In this document: positions 17,132 to 24,791 of the stretch, piece after piece
Position numbering within the stretch: position 1 is the first letter of the stretch
Layout of the letters: every line of letters begins with the position of its first letter
DNA from: Streptomyces sp. NBC_01591
Lineage (GTDB): Bacteria > Actinomycetota > Actinomycetes > Streptomycetales > Streptomycetaceae
NCBI RefSeq assembly: GCF_035918155.1
Contig: NZ_CP109327.1
Span: forward strand, 744,001 to 808,000
Direction of reading: 5' to 3'
DNA: 64,000 bases
Notes under the pieces: model-generated
What the model was told of the DNA's origin: nothing
Databases searched by the model: none
Seen by the model: only the letters and a program-made list of their open reading frames with translations
Made by a program: the position numbers and the translations under genes

Positions 17132-17179
17132 GGCTGGTCGGGCACCCGGCGTATGAGCACGCCGGGCACCCGACCAGCC
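17132..17179. terminator. Long hairpin downstream of the hydrolase gene
   Basis: Arms 17132-17152 and 17159-17179 pair over 19 of 21 positions (GGCTGGTCGGG, two mismatches, CCCGGCGT) around a 6-base loop. It follows the stop of the minus-strand hydrolase by about 20 bp and separates it from the transposase fossil. Confidence 0.6.
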
Positions 17180-17198
17180 CGTCGGTGCTGGGGACGTG

Positions 17199-18254
17199 TC
17201 AGATGCCGAGCGTCCGCTTGAGCCAGTCGTTGATGACCGGCATGACCTCGGGCAGTTTGGTGATGGCGCAGTGGCCGGTGCCGGGGATGAGGTCGACGCG
17301 GGTGTCGCGGCGGCCCTGGAAGACCAGGGTGTCGTGCTGGGGCACGTGGACGTCGTCGGCTCCGTTGATCACGAGCATGGGGGCGTTGGTGTCCTGGTCG
17401 AGCAGGTGACGCAGGTTGAACTTCGCGAATTCCGCGGACTGCTCTTCAGGGCTGGGGGATTCGTTGAAGCCGAGGGCGTTGCCGACGATGCCCTCCATGC
17501 CGAAGGCGAAGGTGCGTCCGGGGGCGAAGGCGGCTTCGACGGGGCCGCCGATGTTGATGGCGGCGTCCACGGCGCCGGTGAGGCCGGTGCGGGCGGAGTA
17601 GTAGCCGCCCATGGACAGGCCGAAGTGCACGACCTGCCCGTTGCCCGTCCTGCGGGCCTCGGTGATGAGGCCCTCGATGATTTCGGTGCCGCCGTCGTGG
17701 GTCATGGGGATGTGGCTGGTCTCTCCGGTACCGGCCAGGTCGAAGGCGATGATGCGGGTGCGGGTCTGCAGGGCGAGGCCGACGAGCAGGGAGTGCAGGT
17801 CCATCTTCCAGCTGTCCACGCCGCCGCTGGCGAGGGTGACGGGAGCGTCGGCGGGCAGGTCCGGCGCGGCCAGGATGTGCACCGGGACCTGGGTCGAGCC
17901 GCCCTGGTGCGGGAGCGTCAGGATGCGGCGTGAGAAGTCGACGGGGAAGCCGGCTGCGGCGAGCTGGTACTCCTCGGCCTGGCGGGCCAGGGCCATGCGC
18001 TTGGGCTCGTTGGCCAGGGTGGGGAACTTGGCATAGCCGTAGGCGAGCACCGCCAGGTCGTGCCGACCGTCGGCGGCGTATCGGTCGGCGAGCTGCGACC
18101 ACTCGCGAACCCAGCCGCCCGGGGCATCGGGCCACATCTCGGTGATGGCGGCGCGGACGGCGTCGACATCGGAGGCGGGCAGTCCGAAGGCGACCATCTG
18201 CGGGTAGCGCTCGACGAACAGGTCACGCGGGTCCTGGGGCCATACGAAGGACAT
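17199..18254 (-). CDS. Alpha/beta-hydrolase of the FrsA/DUF1100-like, two-domain type
   Basis: 351 residues. The N-terminal 120 residues are a helical cap (REWSQLADRYAADGRHDLAVLAYGYAKFP). The core then has TLASGGVDSWKMD, FDLAGTGETSH, the nucleophile elbow FGLSMGGYYSAR, the acid region LVINGADDVHVP, and His in IPGTGHCAITKLP. This arrangement matches dihydropseudooxynicotine-hydrolase/FrsA-like enzymes that cleave C-C or ester bonds in ring-derived substrates. It is divergent from a TetR gene with two operator-like dyads between. It is cytosolic, with substrate unknown. Confidence 0.87.
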   Translation of the reverse strand: MSFVWPQDPRDLFVERYPQMVAFGLPASDVDAVRAAITEMWPDAPGGWVREWSQLADRYAADGRHDLAVLAYGYAKFPTLANEPKRMALARQAEEYQLAAAGFPVDFSRRILTLPHQGGSTQVPVHILAAPDLPADAPVTLASGGVDSWKMDLHSLLVGLALQTRTRIIAFDLAGTGETSHIPMTHDGGTEIIEGLITEARRTGNGQVVHFGLSMGGYYSARTGLTGAVDAAINIGGPVEAAFAPGRTFAFGMEGIVGNALGFNESPSPEEQSAEFAKFNLRHLLDQDTNAPMLVINGADDVHVPQHDTLVFQGRRDTRVDLIPGTGHCAITKLPEVMPVINDWLKRTLGI

Positions 18255-18291
18255 GTCGGTCTCCTTTCACGTCACCACCGGGCTACGCTAA

Positions 18292-18356
18292 AAGCAGGAA
18301 AACTTGCTTCAAACACCGTGGTGCACGCGCGCCAAAAAAGCAAGAACTCTTGCGTT
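18292..18356. promoter_or_regulatory. Two operator-like dyads between hydrolase and tetR genes
   Basis: AAGCAGGAAAACTTGCTT (18292-18309) and AAGCAAGAACTCTTGCGTT (18338-18356) are two versions of one dyad, AAGCAAG...CTTGCTT, 46 bases apart in the 127-bp divergent gap. The second lies just upstream of the tetR RBS. Paired sites of this kind fit a TetR dimer controlling both directions. Confidence 0.6.
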
Positions 18357-18381
18357 AGGGTGGGTGTGAGAGGTGATACAT

Positions 18382-18996
18382 GTGAGTGACGACGAGATCC
18401 AGCGCAGGCCCGGCGGACGGGCCGCCCGCGTACGCAAGGCGGTGCTCGACGCCACCCTCGATGCGCTGACCGAGGGCGGAACGACTCGGTTCAGCTTCGC
18501 CGACGTCGCCAAGCGGGCCGGCGTGAACGAGACCTCCCTCTACCGCCGTTGGCGCACCCGCGAGAACCTCCTCATCGACGCCCTGCTCGCCGCGAGCGAC
18601 CGCCACATTCCGGTACCGGACACCGGCTCCGTACGAGAGGACCTGCTGGCTTTCGCCACCCTGGTGGCGGACTACCTCAACAGCCCCCTCGGCGCCGTCC
18701 TCGCCCACGTCGCAGTGATCCCCGTGGAGGATGCAGAGATAGCCAAGGCGCGCGAAACGTTCTGGCGATCAAGGATCGAGCTGGCCGCCGTAATGATCGA
18801 ACGCGGCATCGCCCGAGGTGAGCTGCGCGCCGGGACCGACCCGCGCGTGGCGCTCGAAGCACTGATTGCTCCCCTGCACAGCAGAGTGCTGCTCTCGCGG
18901 GAGCCCCTGGACGAGGACCTCCCCCGTATCCTGGTCGACCTTGTCCTGGACGGCCTGGGAACACGCACCGACGACACCCCGCCAGACCGCATCTGA
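18382..18996 (+). CDS. TetR-family repressor
   Basis: 204 residues from the GTG at 18382, which is placed 6 bases after AGAGGTG; an in-frame GTG at 18373 lies inside that RBS. The HTH is RKAVLDATLDALTEGGTTRFSFADVAKRAGVNETSLYRRW, near residues 18-57. The C-terminal domain (TLVADYLNSPLGAVLAHVA...ALIAPLHSRVLLS) is of the TetR_C_16-like type. It is divergent from the FrsA-like hydrolase with two shared dyads, so repression of that gene and of itself is likely. Confidence 0.88.
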   Translation: MSDDEIQRRPGGRAARVRKAVLDATLDALTEGGTTRFSFADVAKRAGVNETSLYRRWRTRENLLIDALLAASDRHIPVPDTGSVREDLLAFATLVADYLNSPLGAVLAHVAVIPVEDAEIAKARETFWRSRIELAAVMIERGIARGELRAGTDPRVALEALIAPLHSRVLLSREPLDEDLPRILVDLVLDGLGTRTDDTPPDRI

Positions 18997-19241
18997 CCGC
19001 CGCCCGGGACGCGGGCTGCCGGGTCGCCCACCTGCCGGGCCTCGCGATGCGGCGGATCGCAGACCTCCACCCCGGCTAGCTAAGAGGTCGCGCAGATAGG
19101 TGTGGTGGGGAGCCCAGCGCGAGGCAGGCACAGGTCCTGGGCGATCACACAGTTGTCACTCTCTGTGATTTCCCAGGGGTCTACCGCGAAACAGAGTGGC
19201 TGTATGCCTGGCCGACAAGCTGTAGAGATTCCGGGGCTTTC

Positions 19242-20066
19242 TCAGATCGCCCGAGCGTTCATCGAGGCGCGAGTTGCGGCGGAGATGAGAATTTCGCGGG
19301 GCACCCGCGCTGCGGCGGCAAGGGCGCGACCCACCGGGTAGGCGTGGGCGCCTGCTGGGAGATGTCCGCGGCGCCCGCTGAGCACCACGTCGATGGAGCC
19401 CGTGGTGCTGTGCGATTCTGTGGTTCGGTCCAATCGCCGAAGTGCTTGGCGGGCGACTGCCTCCGCGCTGTCGTACAGGGTGGTTCCGGTGGGCAGGCTC
19501 TGCAGAATCTCTGGTGCCACCAGGGGGTAGTGCGTGCATCCCAGCACCACGGAGTCGCAATTCGGGGGGGTCCGCTCGGCCGCGTCGGCGATCGCTTCTG
19601 CTGCTGCGGCCATGTCTCCGTGGTCGATCGCCTCGGCCAGGCCGGGGCATGCGACACGCGCGACAGGCCGACCGTTCGCGAAGTCCGCGATCAGGCGATC
19701 CTGGTAGTCACTCGCCGTGGTCCGGACGGTTGCCCACACGGCGATGCCTTGGCCGGACGCTGCGGCCGACTTCACGGCGGGCACGGTTCCGATCACAGGC
19801 ACACGGGGTTCGAAACTCTCACGCAGAGCGTCGATCGCGGTGACGGTGGCGGTGTTGCAGGGGACCACGATGGCCTCCGCACCTCGCTGGACGGCCAATT
19901 GGGCGGCACTGAACAGACGGTCCGTGACGAAGGAGGCAGTTCTCGATCCCCAGGGGGCGCCGTCGGGGTCCAGGAACAGAAGCAGATCGAGCTCCGGGGC
20001 GAGGTGCCGAAGCCATCCTGTGGTGGAAAGGAGGCCAAGCCCTGAGTCGATCAATGCCACCATCAT
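19242..20066 (-). CDS. Aspartate/glutamate racemase family protein (glutamate-racemase-like)
   Basis: About 274 residues from the ATG at 20066 (MMVALIDSGLGLLS, with another ATG at 20063). Both catalytic-cysteine motifs of the cofactor-independent racemases are present: VVPCNTATVTAIDALR near residue 70 and VVLGCTHYPLVAPEI near 180. The first strand has the expected DSG. MurI makes D-Glu for peptidoglycan. This copy is off the usual sequence (no DSGVGGLSV), so it may be a secondary racemase serving another D-amino acid. There is no clear Shine-Dalgarno. Its upstream side adjoins a transposase fragment. Confidence 0.8.
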   Translation of the reverse strand: MMVALIDSGLGLLSTTGWLRHLAPELDLLLFLDPDGAPWGSRTASFVTDRLFSAAQLAVQRGAEAIVVPCNTATVTAIDALRESFEPRVPVIGTVPAVKSAAASGQGIAVWATVRTTASDYQDRLIADFANGRPVARVACPGLAEAIDHGDMAAAAEAIADAAERTPPNCDSVVLGCTHYPLVAPEILQSLPTGTTLYDSAEAVARQALRRLDRTTESHSTTGSIDVVLSGRRGHLPAGAHAYPVGRALAAAARVPREILISAATRASMNARAI

Positions 20067-20110
20067 GGAAGCCAAGCTACCAGCCGACCACTGGCGCAGA
20101 TGGCGGTCCG

Positions 20111-20416
20111 TCACGGGCGGCTGTGGGGGCGGTCCTCCCAGCGGCGGGTGGTCCACGCTCGGCGGAACAGGCTACGCACGGTGATGATGGTGTCGGCGAG
20201 GTCGAAGAGGGCGCCGATGACGGTGGCCCGGCGCTCGTAGCAGCGGGCGAGGCGATGGAAGGCGTTCTGCCAGGCGTGGGTGCGTTCGACGTGCCACCTC
20301 TGACTTGCCTGAAGGGGTGCCTTCTCGCCCTCGTGCGCGATGCGGCCGTGCAGGCCGAGTTCGTGGAGCAGGGTGCGGGTCTTGTCCGAGTCGTAGCCGG
20401 CGTCCAGGTGCACGGT
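20111..20416 (-). mobile_element. C-terminal fragment of an IS5-family transposase
   Basis: The reading HLDAGYDSDKTRTLLHELGL, SQRWHVERTHAWQNAFHRLARCYERR and FDLADTIITVRSLFRRAW is the DDE C-terminus (the E is in VERTHAW) of the IS5/IS1647-like transposases of Streptomyces. Only about 100 residues remain. The N-terminal half is missing upstream of 20416, where an unrelated sequence starts. It is inactive. Confidence 0.75.
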
Positions 20417-20557
20417 TCCAGAATGGTTCGGTCAGCCATGACGGCAGCACAGGCACAGGTCTCCCCGCTGATCACAGAGCGTCGCAACTCCATGATCGCC
20501 AAGACTTGTGCCTGCTTTGCCAACGAGGTACCGCCACCGTGCCCATCTGTGCGGCCT

Positions 20558-21181
20558 CTAAGGCAGGCCCACCAGTCCCCAACTGCGGCGGGCGGCCTCT
20601 GTGGTCACGTCGCCCCATTCGCACAGAAGCGCGGTGAAGTCCTCGAAGGTGTCCGGGCGGCCCGCCCAGCCCTCGCACTCGGCGGCGAACGGCTCGCGCA
20701 ACTCCTCGAGGTGAGACTCCACCTGCTTCCAGGCGAGGGCCTTGCCGGATACTGCCTCAGGCGGGCACACCAGAAGAACGTGCGGGAACCCACGGTCGGT
20801 AGCCGGCGGGAAGAACCCTCCGCCGCCCGTCAGTGCAGGATCGTCGGCCGGGTCCGCGTCCCAGATCAGACCGACGAGAAAGGTGTCCATCGCCTCGCGC
20901 ACGGATGCGTCGACGAGAGGCCGTATGTCGGCCCATGCATCGCCCGCGCGGGCATGCGCGCGATAGGCGCCGGTGGTGGTGAAGAAGCCGTATTCGGCGC
21001 ACCACGCAGCTTCCCGGTCCGGGGGCCACAGCCAGCCGCCGGCAAGTCCGTACCTCTGGAGGTATTCGTCGTCAACGCCTGGCGGCCAGGTCGTGTCGTC
21101 CAGTGCTTGGACCCGGTTGTCGACAGGTATAGCGCTCAACTGCTTCCAGTCCGCCATGAACAGCGTGAGATCCAGACCCAT
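20558..21181 (-). CDS. Hypothetical protein
   Basis: About 207 residues from the ATG at 21181 (MGLDLTLFMADWKQLSAIP); the frame continues upstream without homology. It is a soluble, Trp-rich acidic protein (DDTTWPPGVDDEYLQRYG, GFFTTTGAYRAHARAGDAW, PLVDASVREAMDTFLVGLIW). I remember similar uncharacterised Streptomyces proteins that begin MG(L)DLT, but no function. It is flanked on both sides by transposase fragments, so it may have come as cargo. Confidence 0.65.
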   Translation of the reverse strand: MGLDLTLFMADWKQLSAIPVDNRVQALDDTTWPPGVDDEYLQRYGLAGGWLWPPDREAAWCAEYGFFTTTGAYRAHARAGDAWADIRPLVDASVREAMDTFLVGLIWDADPADDPALTGGGGFFPPATDRGFPHVLLVCPPEAVSGKALAWKQVESHLEELREPFAAECEGWAGRPDTFEDFTALLCEWGDVTTEAARRSWGLVGLP

Positions 21182-21355
21182 AGCGGCAGCATAGGCAGGC
21201 CCCGCACAGCAAGCCGAGGCGGACCAACACTCCCGGCCGCGAACCAGTGGCGCCGCGCCGCGCAATACGAGAAGGAGCGCCAGGAGAAAACCGCCCGCCG
21301 ACAGCGTCCGGCCGAACCGCCTATCGACTTGCCTCGCGCCGGAAACGCTGACAGG

Positions 21356-21467
21356 TGAACACGCTGCCGCTTCAGCAGGTCCTCGCCGAACCGGCCTGGG
21401 CGAAGAAGCTCACCGACGAAGACCTGGGCGGGCCGACCGCCTTGTTCTGGTCGGACGTCAACCCGTA
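21356..21467 (+). mobile_element. Tn3-family transposase C-terminal fragment
   Basis: In one plus-strand frame the sequence reads NTLPLQQVLAEPAWAKKLTD, EDLGGPTALFWSDVNP and stop. This matches the conserved near-C-terminal block of Tn3-type TnpA (xNTLxxQxVLxEPxW...TPEDRRGLTxLFWxHVxP). Only about 36 residues survive. It points the opposite way to the Tn3 piece at 16.9-17.1 kb. Confidence 0.65.
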
Positions 21468-21596
21468 GCCCCAGACCCTTTGCCCGACCCGCCGGGCCTC
21501 GACCCCGCTTCCCACTGCGTCGACGACACCAGCCGCGTCGCTGTGCGGGATCACCCTCGGGTACGGCATGGACGACCCGAGCCAGCCGCTTGTGGC
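21462..21596 (-). pseudogene. N-terminal fragment of a zinc-type quinone reductase/alcohol dehydrogenase
   Basis: Read leftwards: ATSGWLGSSMPYPRVIPHSD, AAGVVDAVGSGVEARRVGQR, VWGYG. This is the conserved substrate-domain region of NADPH:quinone reductases (expected ...SGWLGxxMPYPRVIPHSDGAGVVxAVGxGV...VWxYG). It stops where the Tn3 fragment begins (about 21465). Confidence 0.65.
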
Positions 21597-21744
21597 CCCT
21601 ACTGTTCAACAACGTCACCCTGCGGCCGCCGTCGGCGCCCTCACCGTCGCCGTCGGTGACCGCTACGCGCTGGAGGACATCGCCAAGACCCACGCCCGCC
21701 TCGACGCCGGCGACCACGGCCGCGTCCTGGTCACAGTGCCCTGA
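21593..21744 (+). pseudogene. C-terminal fragment of the same oxidoreductase type, opposite strand
   Basis: On the plus strand the sequence begins WPLLFNNVTLR, then after a frameshift or small deletion continues VGALTVAVGDRYALEDIAKT and HARLDAGDHGRVLVTVP with a stop. This is the C-terminus of a quinone reductase. It abuts the N-terminal fragment (21462-21596) head to head, so one gene has apparently been inverted internally and trimmed. Confidence 0.65.
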
Positions 21745-21799
21745 CAACGCGGACCGGAGGCACTTCAAATGCCCCGGCCGGGTGGCGGCTGACCGTGGA

Positions 21800-22129
21800 T
21801 CAGTGGGCGAAGACCGTGCTCACCAGAAGGACATGAGCGGTGGTGCCGCCGAGGATGCTCAGCAGCGCGTTACGGCGCCAGAGGTGCAGCCCTACGGTGA
21901 CAGCGAGTGCCGCCAGAGGGGCCAGCGTGCGTGGTTCTGTCAGCGGGAGATCCCGCAGGCAGTAGGCGAGCAGGATCAGCATGACGCCGGCCGGCATGCG
22001 GGTGCTGAGGTACTGGACCGTACTGCTGGACCGCAGCGGGGCGAGCGCGGCGAAGGGGACGGCGCGCAGGGCCCAGGTGACAGCGGCGGAGACGGCGACT
22101 GCGGCCATGAGGTACGGGGTGTCAGGCAC
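21800..22129 (-). CDS. azlD: AzlD-family branched-chain amino acid exporter subunit
   Basis: 109 residues from the GTG at 22129, which overlaps the end of azlC by 8 bases. Three to four hydrophobic segments are visible: YLMAAVAVSAAVTWALRAVPFA, YLSTRMPAGVMLILLAYCL, TLAPLAALAVTVGLHLW and ILGGTTAHVLL. The length and topology are those of AzlD. With AzlC it forms an inner-membrane exporter of leucine, isoleucine and valine (BrnFE type). Homologues depend on their AzlC partner, which is translated directly before it here. Confidence 0.88.
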   Translation of the reverse strand: MPDTPYLMAAVAVSAAVTWALRAVPFAALAPLRSSSTVQYLSTRMPAGVMLILLAYCLRDLPLTEPRTLAPLAALAVTVGLHLWRRNALLSILGGTTAHVLLVSTVFAH

Positions 22130-22874
22130 GGTGCGGCTCCCTGTCGGTGGAGAGGTGGCGGGCCAGCAGCCCGGCGGTGAAGAGGGCGAAGGCGGCCAGG
22201 AGCATCTGCCCGGGGAACAGGAGCCGGGCCGCCAGCGCCGCGAGGACGGCGAGGACGGGGGTCGGAAGGTCGCCGCGCCGGTCCCGGAGGGCGTCGAGCG
22301 CGAGCACCGCGAACAGCGCGGTGAGGGCGAAGTCCAGGCCGGTGACGCTGCCGGGCAGGAGGGAGCCGAGCAGGGCGCCGGCGGTGGCACCCCCGACCCA
22401 GTACAGGTGCATGATCAGCTGGAGCCAGAGGATCCGCCGGCCCGGCCAGGAGCGGGCGCGCTCGCCGGTGGTCAGCGCGTACGCCTCGTCGGTGAGCGCG
22501 AAGGTGCTGTACGCCTTGGCCAGGCGCCCCCGCACGCGGTGGAGGGGAAACGACAGCGCGTAGAAGAGGTGCCGGATGTTCACCAGGAACGCGGTCAGCG
22601 CGACGGTGGCCAGGGGTGCGACGGCGACGACCAGACCGATCAGGAGGAACTCGAACGAGCCCGCGTAGACGAGCGTGGTGAAGGCGGTCGCCCACCACCA
22701 GTCGAGCCCGGACTCCGTCACGAGCAGCCCGAACGCCAGGCCCAGCGGCACGAGCCCGAGGCCGACGGAGGTGGAGTCCTTGAACGCGGCCCGGGGTTCG
22801 GACGACGCGCGGGGCGGCGAGGAAGCGGCAGGGGGCCGGGCGGGGTCGCCGACAGCGGAAGGAGATATTGCCAT
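22122..22874 (-). CDS. azlC: AzlC-family branched-chain amino acid exporter subunit
   Basis: 250 residues with about seven TM segments. Hallmarks are VGLGLVPLGLAFGLLVTESGLDWWWATAFTTLVYAGSFEFLL and the cytoplasmic VNIRHLFYALSFPLHRVRG motif near residues 95-115. The N-terminal 30 residues are Ala/Pro/Ser rich and non-membrane. It pairs with the overlapping azlD gene to export branched-chain amino acids. The divergent lrp-type gene 62 bp away is the classical regulator arrangement (AzlB in Bacillus, Lrp in Corynebacterium). Confidence 0.9.
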   Translation of the reverse strand: MAISPSAVGDPARPPAASSPPRASSEPRAAFKDSTSVGLGLVPLGLAFGLLVTESGLDWWWATAFTTLVYAGSFEFLLIGLVVAVAPLATVALTAFLVNIRHLFYALSFPLHRVRGRLAKAYSTFALTDEAYALTTGERARSWPGRRILWLQLIMHLYWVGGATAGALLGSLLPGSVTGLDFALTALFAVLALDALRDRRGDLPTPVLAVLAALAARLLFPGQMLLAAFALFTAGLLARHLSTDREPHRA

Positions 22875-22936
22875 GCGGAAATTTTAGGACGATTCAGACG
22901 TCACATGGTTGCGGATAGTGACCCTACGATGGGCCT
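22875..22936. promoter_or_regulatory. Divergent azlC / lrp promoter region
   Basis: 62 bases separate the two starts. The azlC side has an AT-rich tract (GGAAATTTTAGGACGATTCA, reading on plus) that stands out from the surrounding 70 % GC. On the minus strand it gives a TAAAAT -10-like hexamer about 10 bases before the azlC start. Lrp sites are AT-rich and degenerate, so this is the likely binding region. Confidence 0.4.
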
Positions 22937-23395
22937 ATGGGCAATGAATTTCACCTTGATGCCATCGATCGCGAAATTTTGTTTCACCTCCAGCAGGACG
23001 GCCGACTGACCAACGTCGAGCTGGCCAAGCGCGTCGGCCTCACCCCGCCGCCGTGCCTGCGCCGGGTCAAGCGCCTGGAGGAGGCGGGAGTGGTCTCCGG
23101 CTATCGCGCCGTCGTCGACCCGGCGGCGGTGGGACGCAGCCTGGAGGTCCTCGTCGATGTCGAGGTCTACGCCACCGACCGCAAGACCGTCGAGGAGTTC
23201 GAGGCGACCGTCGCCTCCTACGAGGAGGTCGTCGAGTTCCGCCGGCTCTTCGGGCGACCGGACTACTTCCTGCGCGTCGCGGTCGCCGACCACGCCGCTT
23301 ACGAGGCCTTCCTGACCGGCAGGCTCACCGGCCTCCCCGGGGTCCTGCGGACCGAGTCCCACCTGACCATGAAGCAGATCAAGGCCACCTCCTGA
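22937..23395 (+). CDS. Lrp/AsnC-family transcriptional regulator
   Basis: 152 residues. The HTH is DAIDREILFHLQQDGRLTNVELAKRVGLTPPPCLRRVKRLEEAG, near residues 8-52. The RAM ligand domain follows (VLVDVEVYATDRKTVEEFEATVASYEEVVEFRRLFGRPDYFLRVAV). The length is exact for the family. It senses amino acids and here, divergent from azlCD, almost certainly controls branched-chain amino acid export. Confidence 0.93.
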   Translation: MGNEFHLDAIDREILFHLQQDGRLTNVELAKRVGLTPPPCLRRVKRLEEAGVVSGYRAVVDPAAVGRSLEVLVDVEVYATDRKTVEEFEATVASYEEVVEFRRLFGRPDYFLRVAVADHAAYEAFLTGRLTGLPGVLRTESHLTMKQIKATS

Positions 23396-23526
23396 CTAGC
23401 CTCGATCCCTTGTGACGGTCCTGCCAGCTCGGCACGCCCCGTGGTCACGCCGACGGGGAATAGCGCAGGCTCGGAATACTGCCTCTTCACCAATAGGGCG
23501 GCAGGGTCAAGCCTGCGGAGTACCGG

Positions 23527-23780
23527 ATGTGGCTCAGTCCGCAGGACCACCTGCGGCCCGCGGAAGGTGTGGCGTACGGCGCTGTGCCTACCGAGCGTCT
23601 GGGGCGGCCGTCGGTGGTTGAGAAGCTGCTCGACCACCGACGGCCGCCGGCCTGGGTACTGGCGAAGGTCGGCGGCGGGCCCGGCCGGGGTGTGGTGCAC
23701 ACGGTCGACTGCGACGAGGCCCCGGCCGGAGCGCCCGTCCTGTCCCCGGACTGGGCAGGGCAGGGACCTGGCCCCGCAGC
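23527..23780 (+). pseudogene. Fragment of a DUF6233-like small Streptomyces protein
   Basis: One frame reads MWLSPQDHLRPAEGVAYG, AVPTERLGRPSVVEKLLDHR, WVLAKVGGGPGRGVVHTVDC and DEAPAGAPVLSPDWAG. The order (WL.P.D, then GVVH..DC.EAP.GAPVL) resembles proteins annotated DUF6233. The Cys-rich C-terminus (LCxLC) that should follow is absent, so I read it as a remnant. It also contains the 16-bp inverted repeat at 23603-23648. The family call is tentative. Confidence 0.35.
23603..23648. repeat. 16-bp perfect inverted repeat with 14-base loop
   Basis: GGCGGCCGTCGGTGGT at 23603-23618 is exactly complementary to 23633-23648. The loop (GAG...CTC) can pair further. It lies between convergent lrp (+) and the trypsin gene (-), so it may work as a two-way terminator. 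Confidence 0.6.
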
Positions 23781-23825
23781 TGAGCGCCACCGAGCCGCCC
23801 ACGGGAGCACCGTCACTGGTTCCGC

Positions 23826-24791
23826 TCAGGCGGCACGGCGGGTCTTGCGGCGGCGTACCGCGACGGCGGTGCCGCCACCGGCGACGATCAGCGCGGCGGC
23901 CACACCGGCGATCGCCGCGGTGTTGTCGTTCGTACCGGTCTCGGCGAGGTCGGAGCCCTGGGCCGCAGTCGGCTGGGCGCTGTTGGTCTTCATGGTCTTG
24001 TCGATCCAGCCCGCGTAGGCGGGCGCGCTGCTGTAGAGGCCGGGGCCCTGCGAGCACGGCACCTTCGGGGCGCCGGGCCCGGAGGTGACACCGATCAGTT
24101 CCCAGCGGCCGTCCCGGCCCTTTTGGACCTGCGGTCCCCCGGAGTCCCCGAAGCACGCCATGGCCTTGGGCACGGTGGTAATGGTGCACAGCCGGGTCCG
24201 GTCCGCGTAGCCGGGCGCGCACTCGGACTCGGCGCCCCTGCGGGTGTTCAGCTCCTGCAGCCGTTCCGGGAACTTGAACTCGGTGTCGACGGTGGTGCCG
24301 AAGCCCAGGAGCCGGGTCGGCGTGCCGGGCCGCCCGGCCTGCTCGGCGATCTTGATGGGTTGCTGGGCGACCGGGCGGTCCAGGCGTATCAGCGCGATGT
24401 CGTTCTTGTTGGCGGCCTTGGCGTCGCCGTTCACATAGCCGGGGTGGATGAAGGTCCGGTCTATCTTCCGGACAGTGCCGCCGGACTTGCGGTGGTCGCT
24501 GCCGACGCGCACGATGCCGTCCAGCTTGAGGCCGTCGCCCTTCACGCAGTGGGCCGCCGTCAGCACCCACTGCTGATCGATCAGCGACGCCCCGCAGGTC
24601 CCGTCGTTCAGACCGTGCTTGGGGGCCGACTCCGGGATGGTCGCCATGAACGGGTAGCTCTCGGTGGAGTCCGATCCGTTGACGATGGCTCCGGCGCTGC
24701 CGGCCATGACGGTGGCGCAGGCCGCGGCGGTGAGAGCGCCGACGGCAGCGGTGCGGGCGGTACGGTGGCGCAGCGGCTTGAAGCTGAACAC
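23826..24791 (-). CDS. Trypsin-like serine protease with LAETG sortase anchor
   Basis: 321 residues. A signal peptide ([25 protein letters not shown]) leads into the mature start [13 protein letters not shown]. The catalytic triad is visible: His in TAAHC near 79, Asp in NDIALIRL near 130, and Ser in CFGDSGGP near 214. The C-terminus then has the motif LAETG, a hydrophobic helix ([15 protein letters not shown]) and a basic tail ([10 protein letters not shown]). This is a complete cell-wall sorting signal of the LAxTG type used by actinobacterial class E sortases. Most Streptomyces trypsins are freely secreted, so surface display is notable. Confidence 0.9.
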   Translation of the reverse strand: MFSFKPLRHRTARTAAVGALTAAACATVMAGSAGAIVNGSDSTESYPFMATIPESAPKHGLNDGTCGASLIDQQWVLTAAHCVKGDGLKLDGIVRVGSDHRKSGGTVRKIDRTFIHPGYVNGDAKAANKNDIALIRLDRPVAQQPIKIAEQAGRPGTPTRLLGFGTTVDTEFKFPERLQELNTRRGAESECAPGYADRTRLCTITTVPKAMACFGDSGGPQVQKGRDGRWELIGVTSGPGAPKVPCSQGPGLYSSAPAYAGWIDKTMKTNSAQPTAAQGSDLAETGTNDNTAAIAGVAAALIVAGGGTAVAVRRRKTRRAA

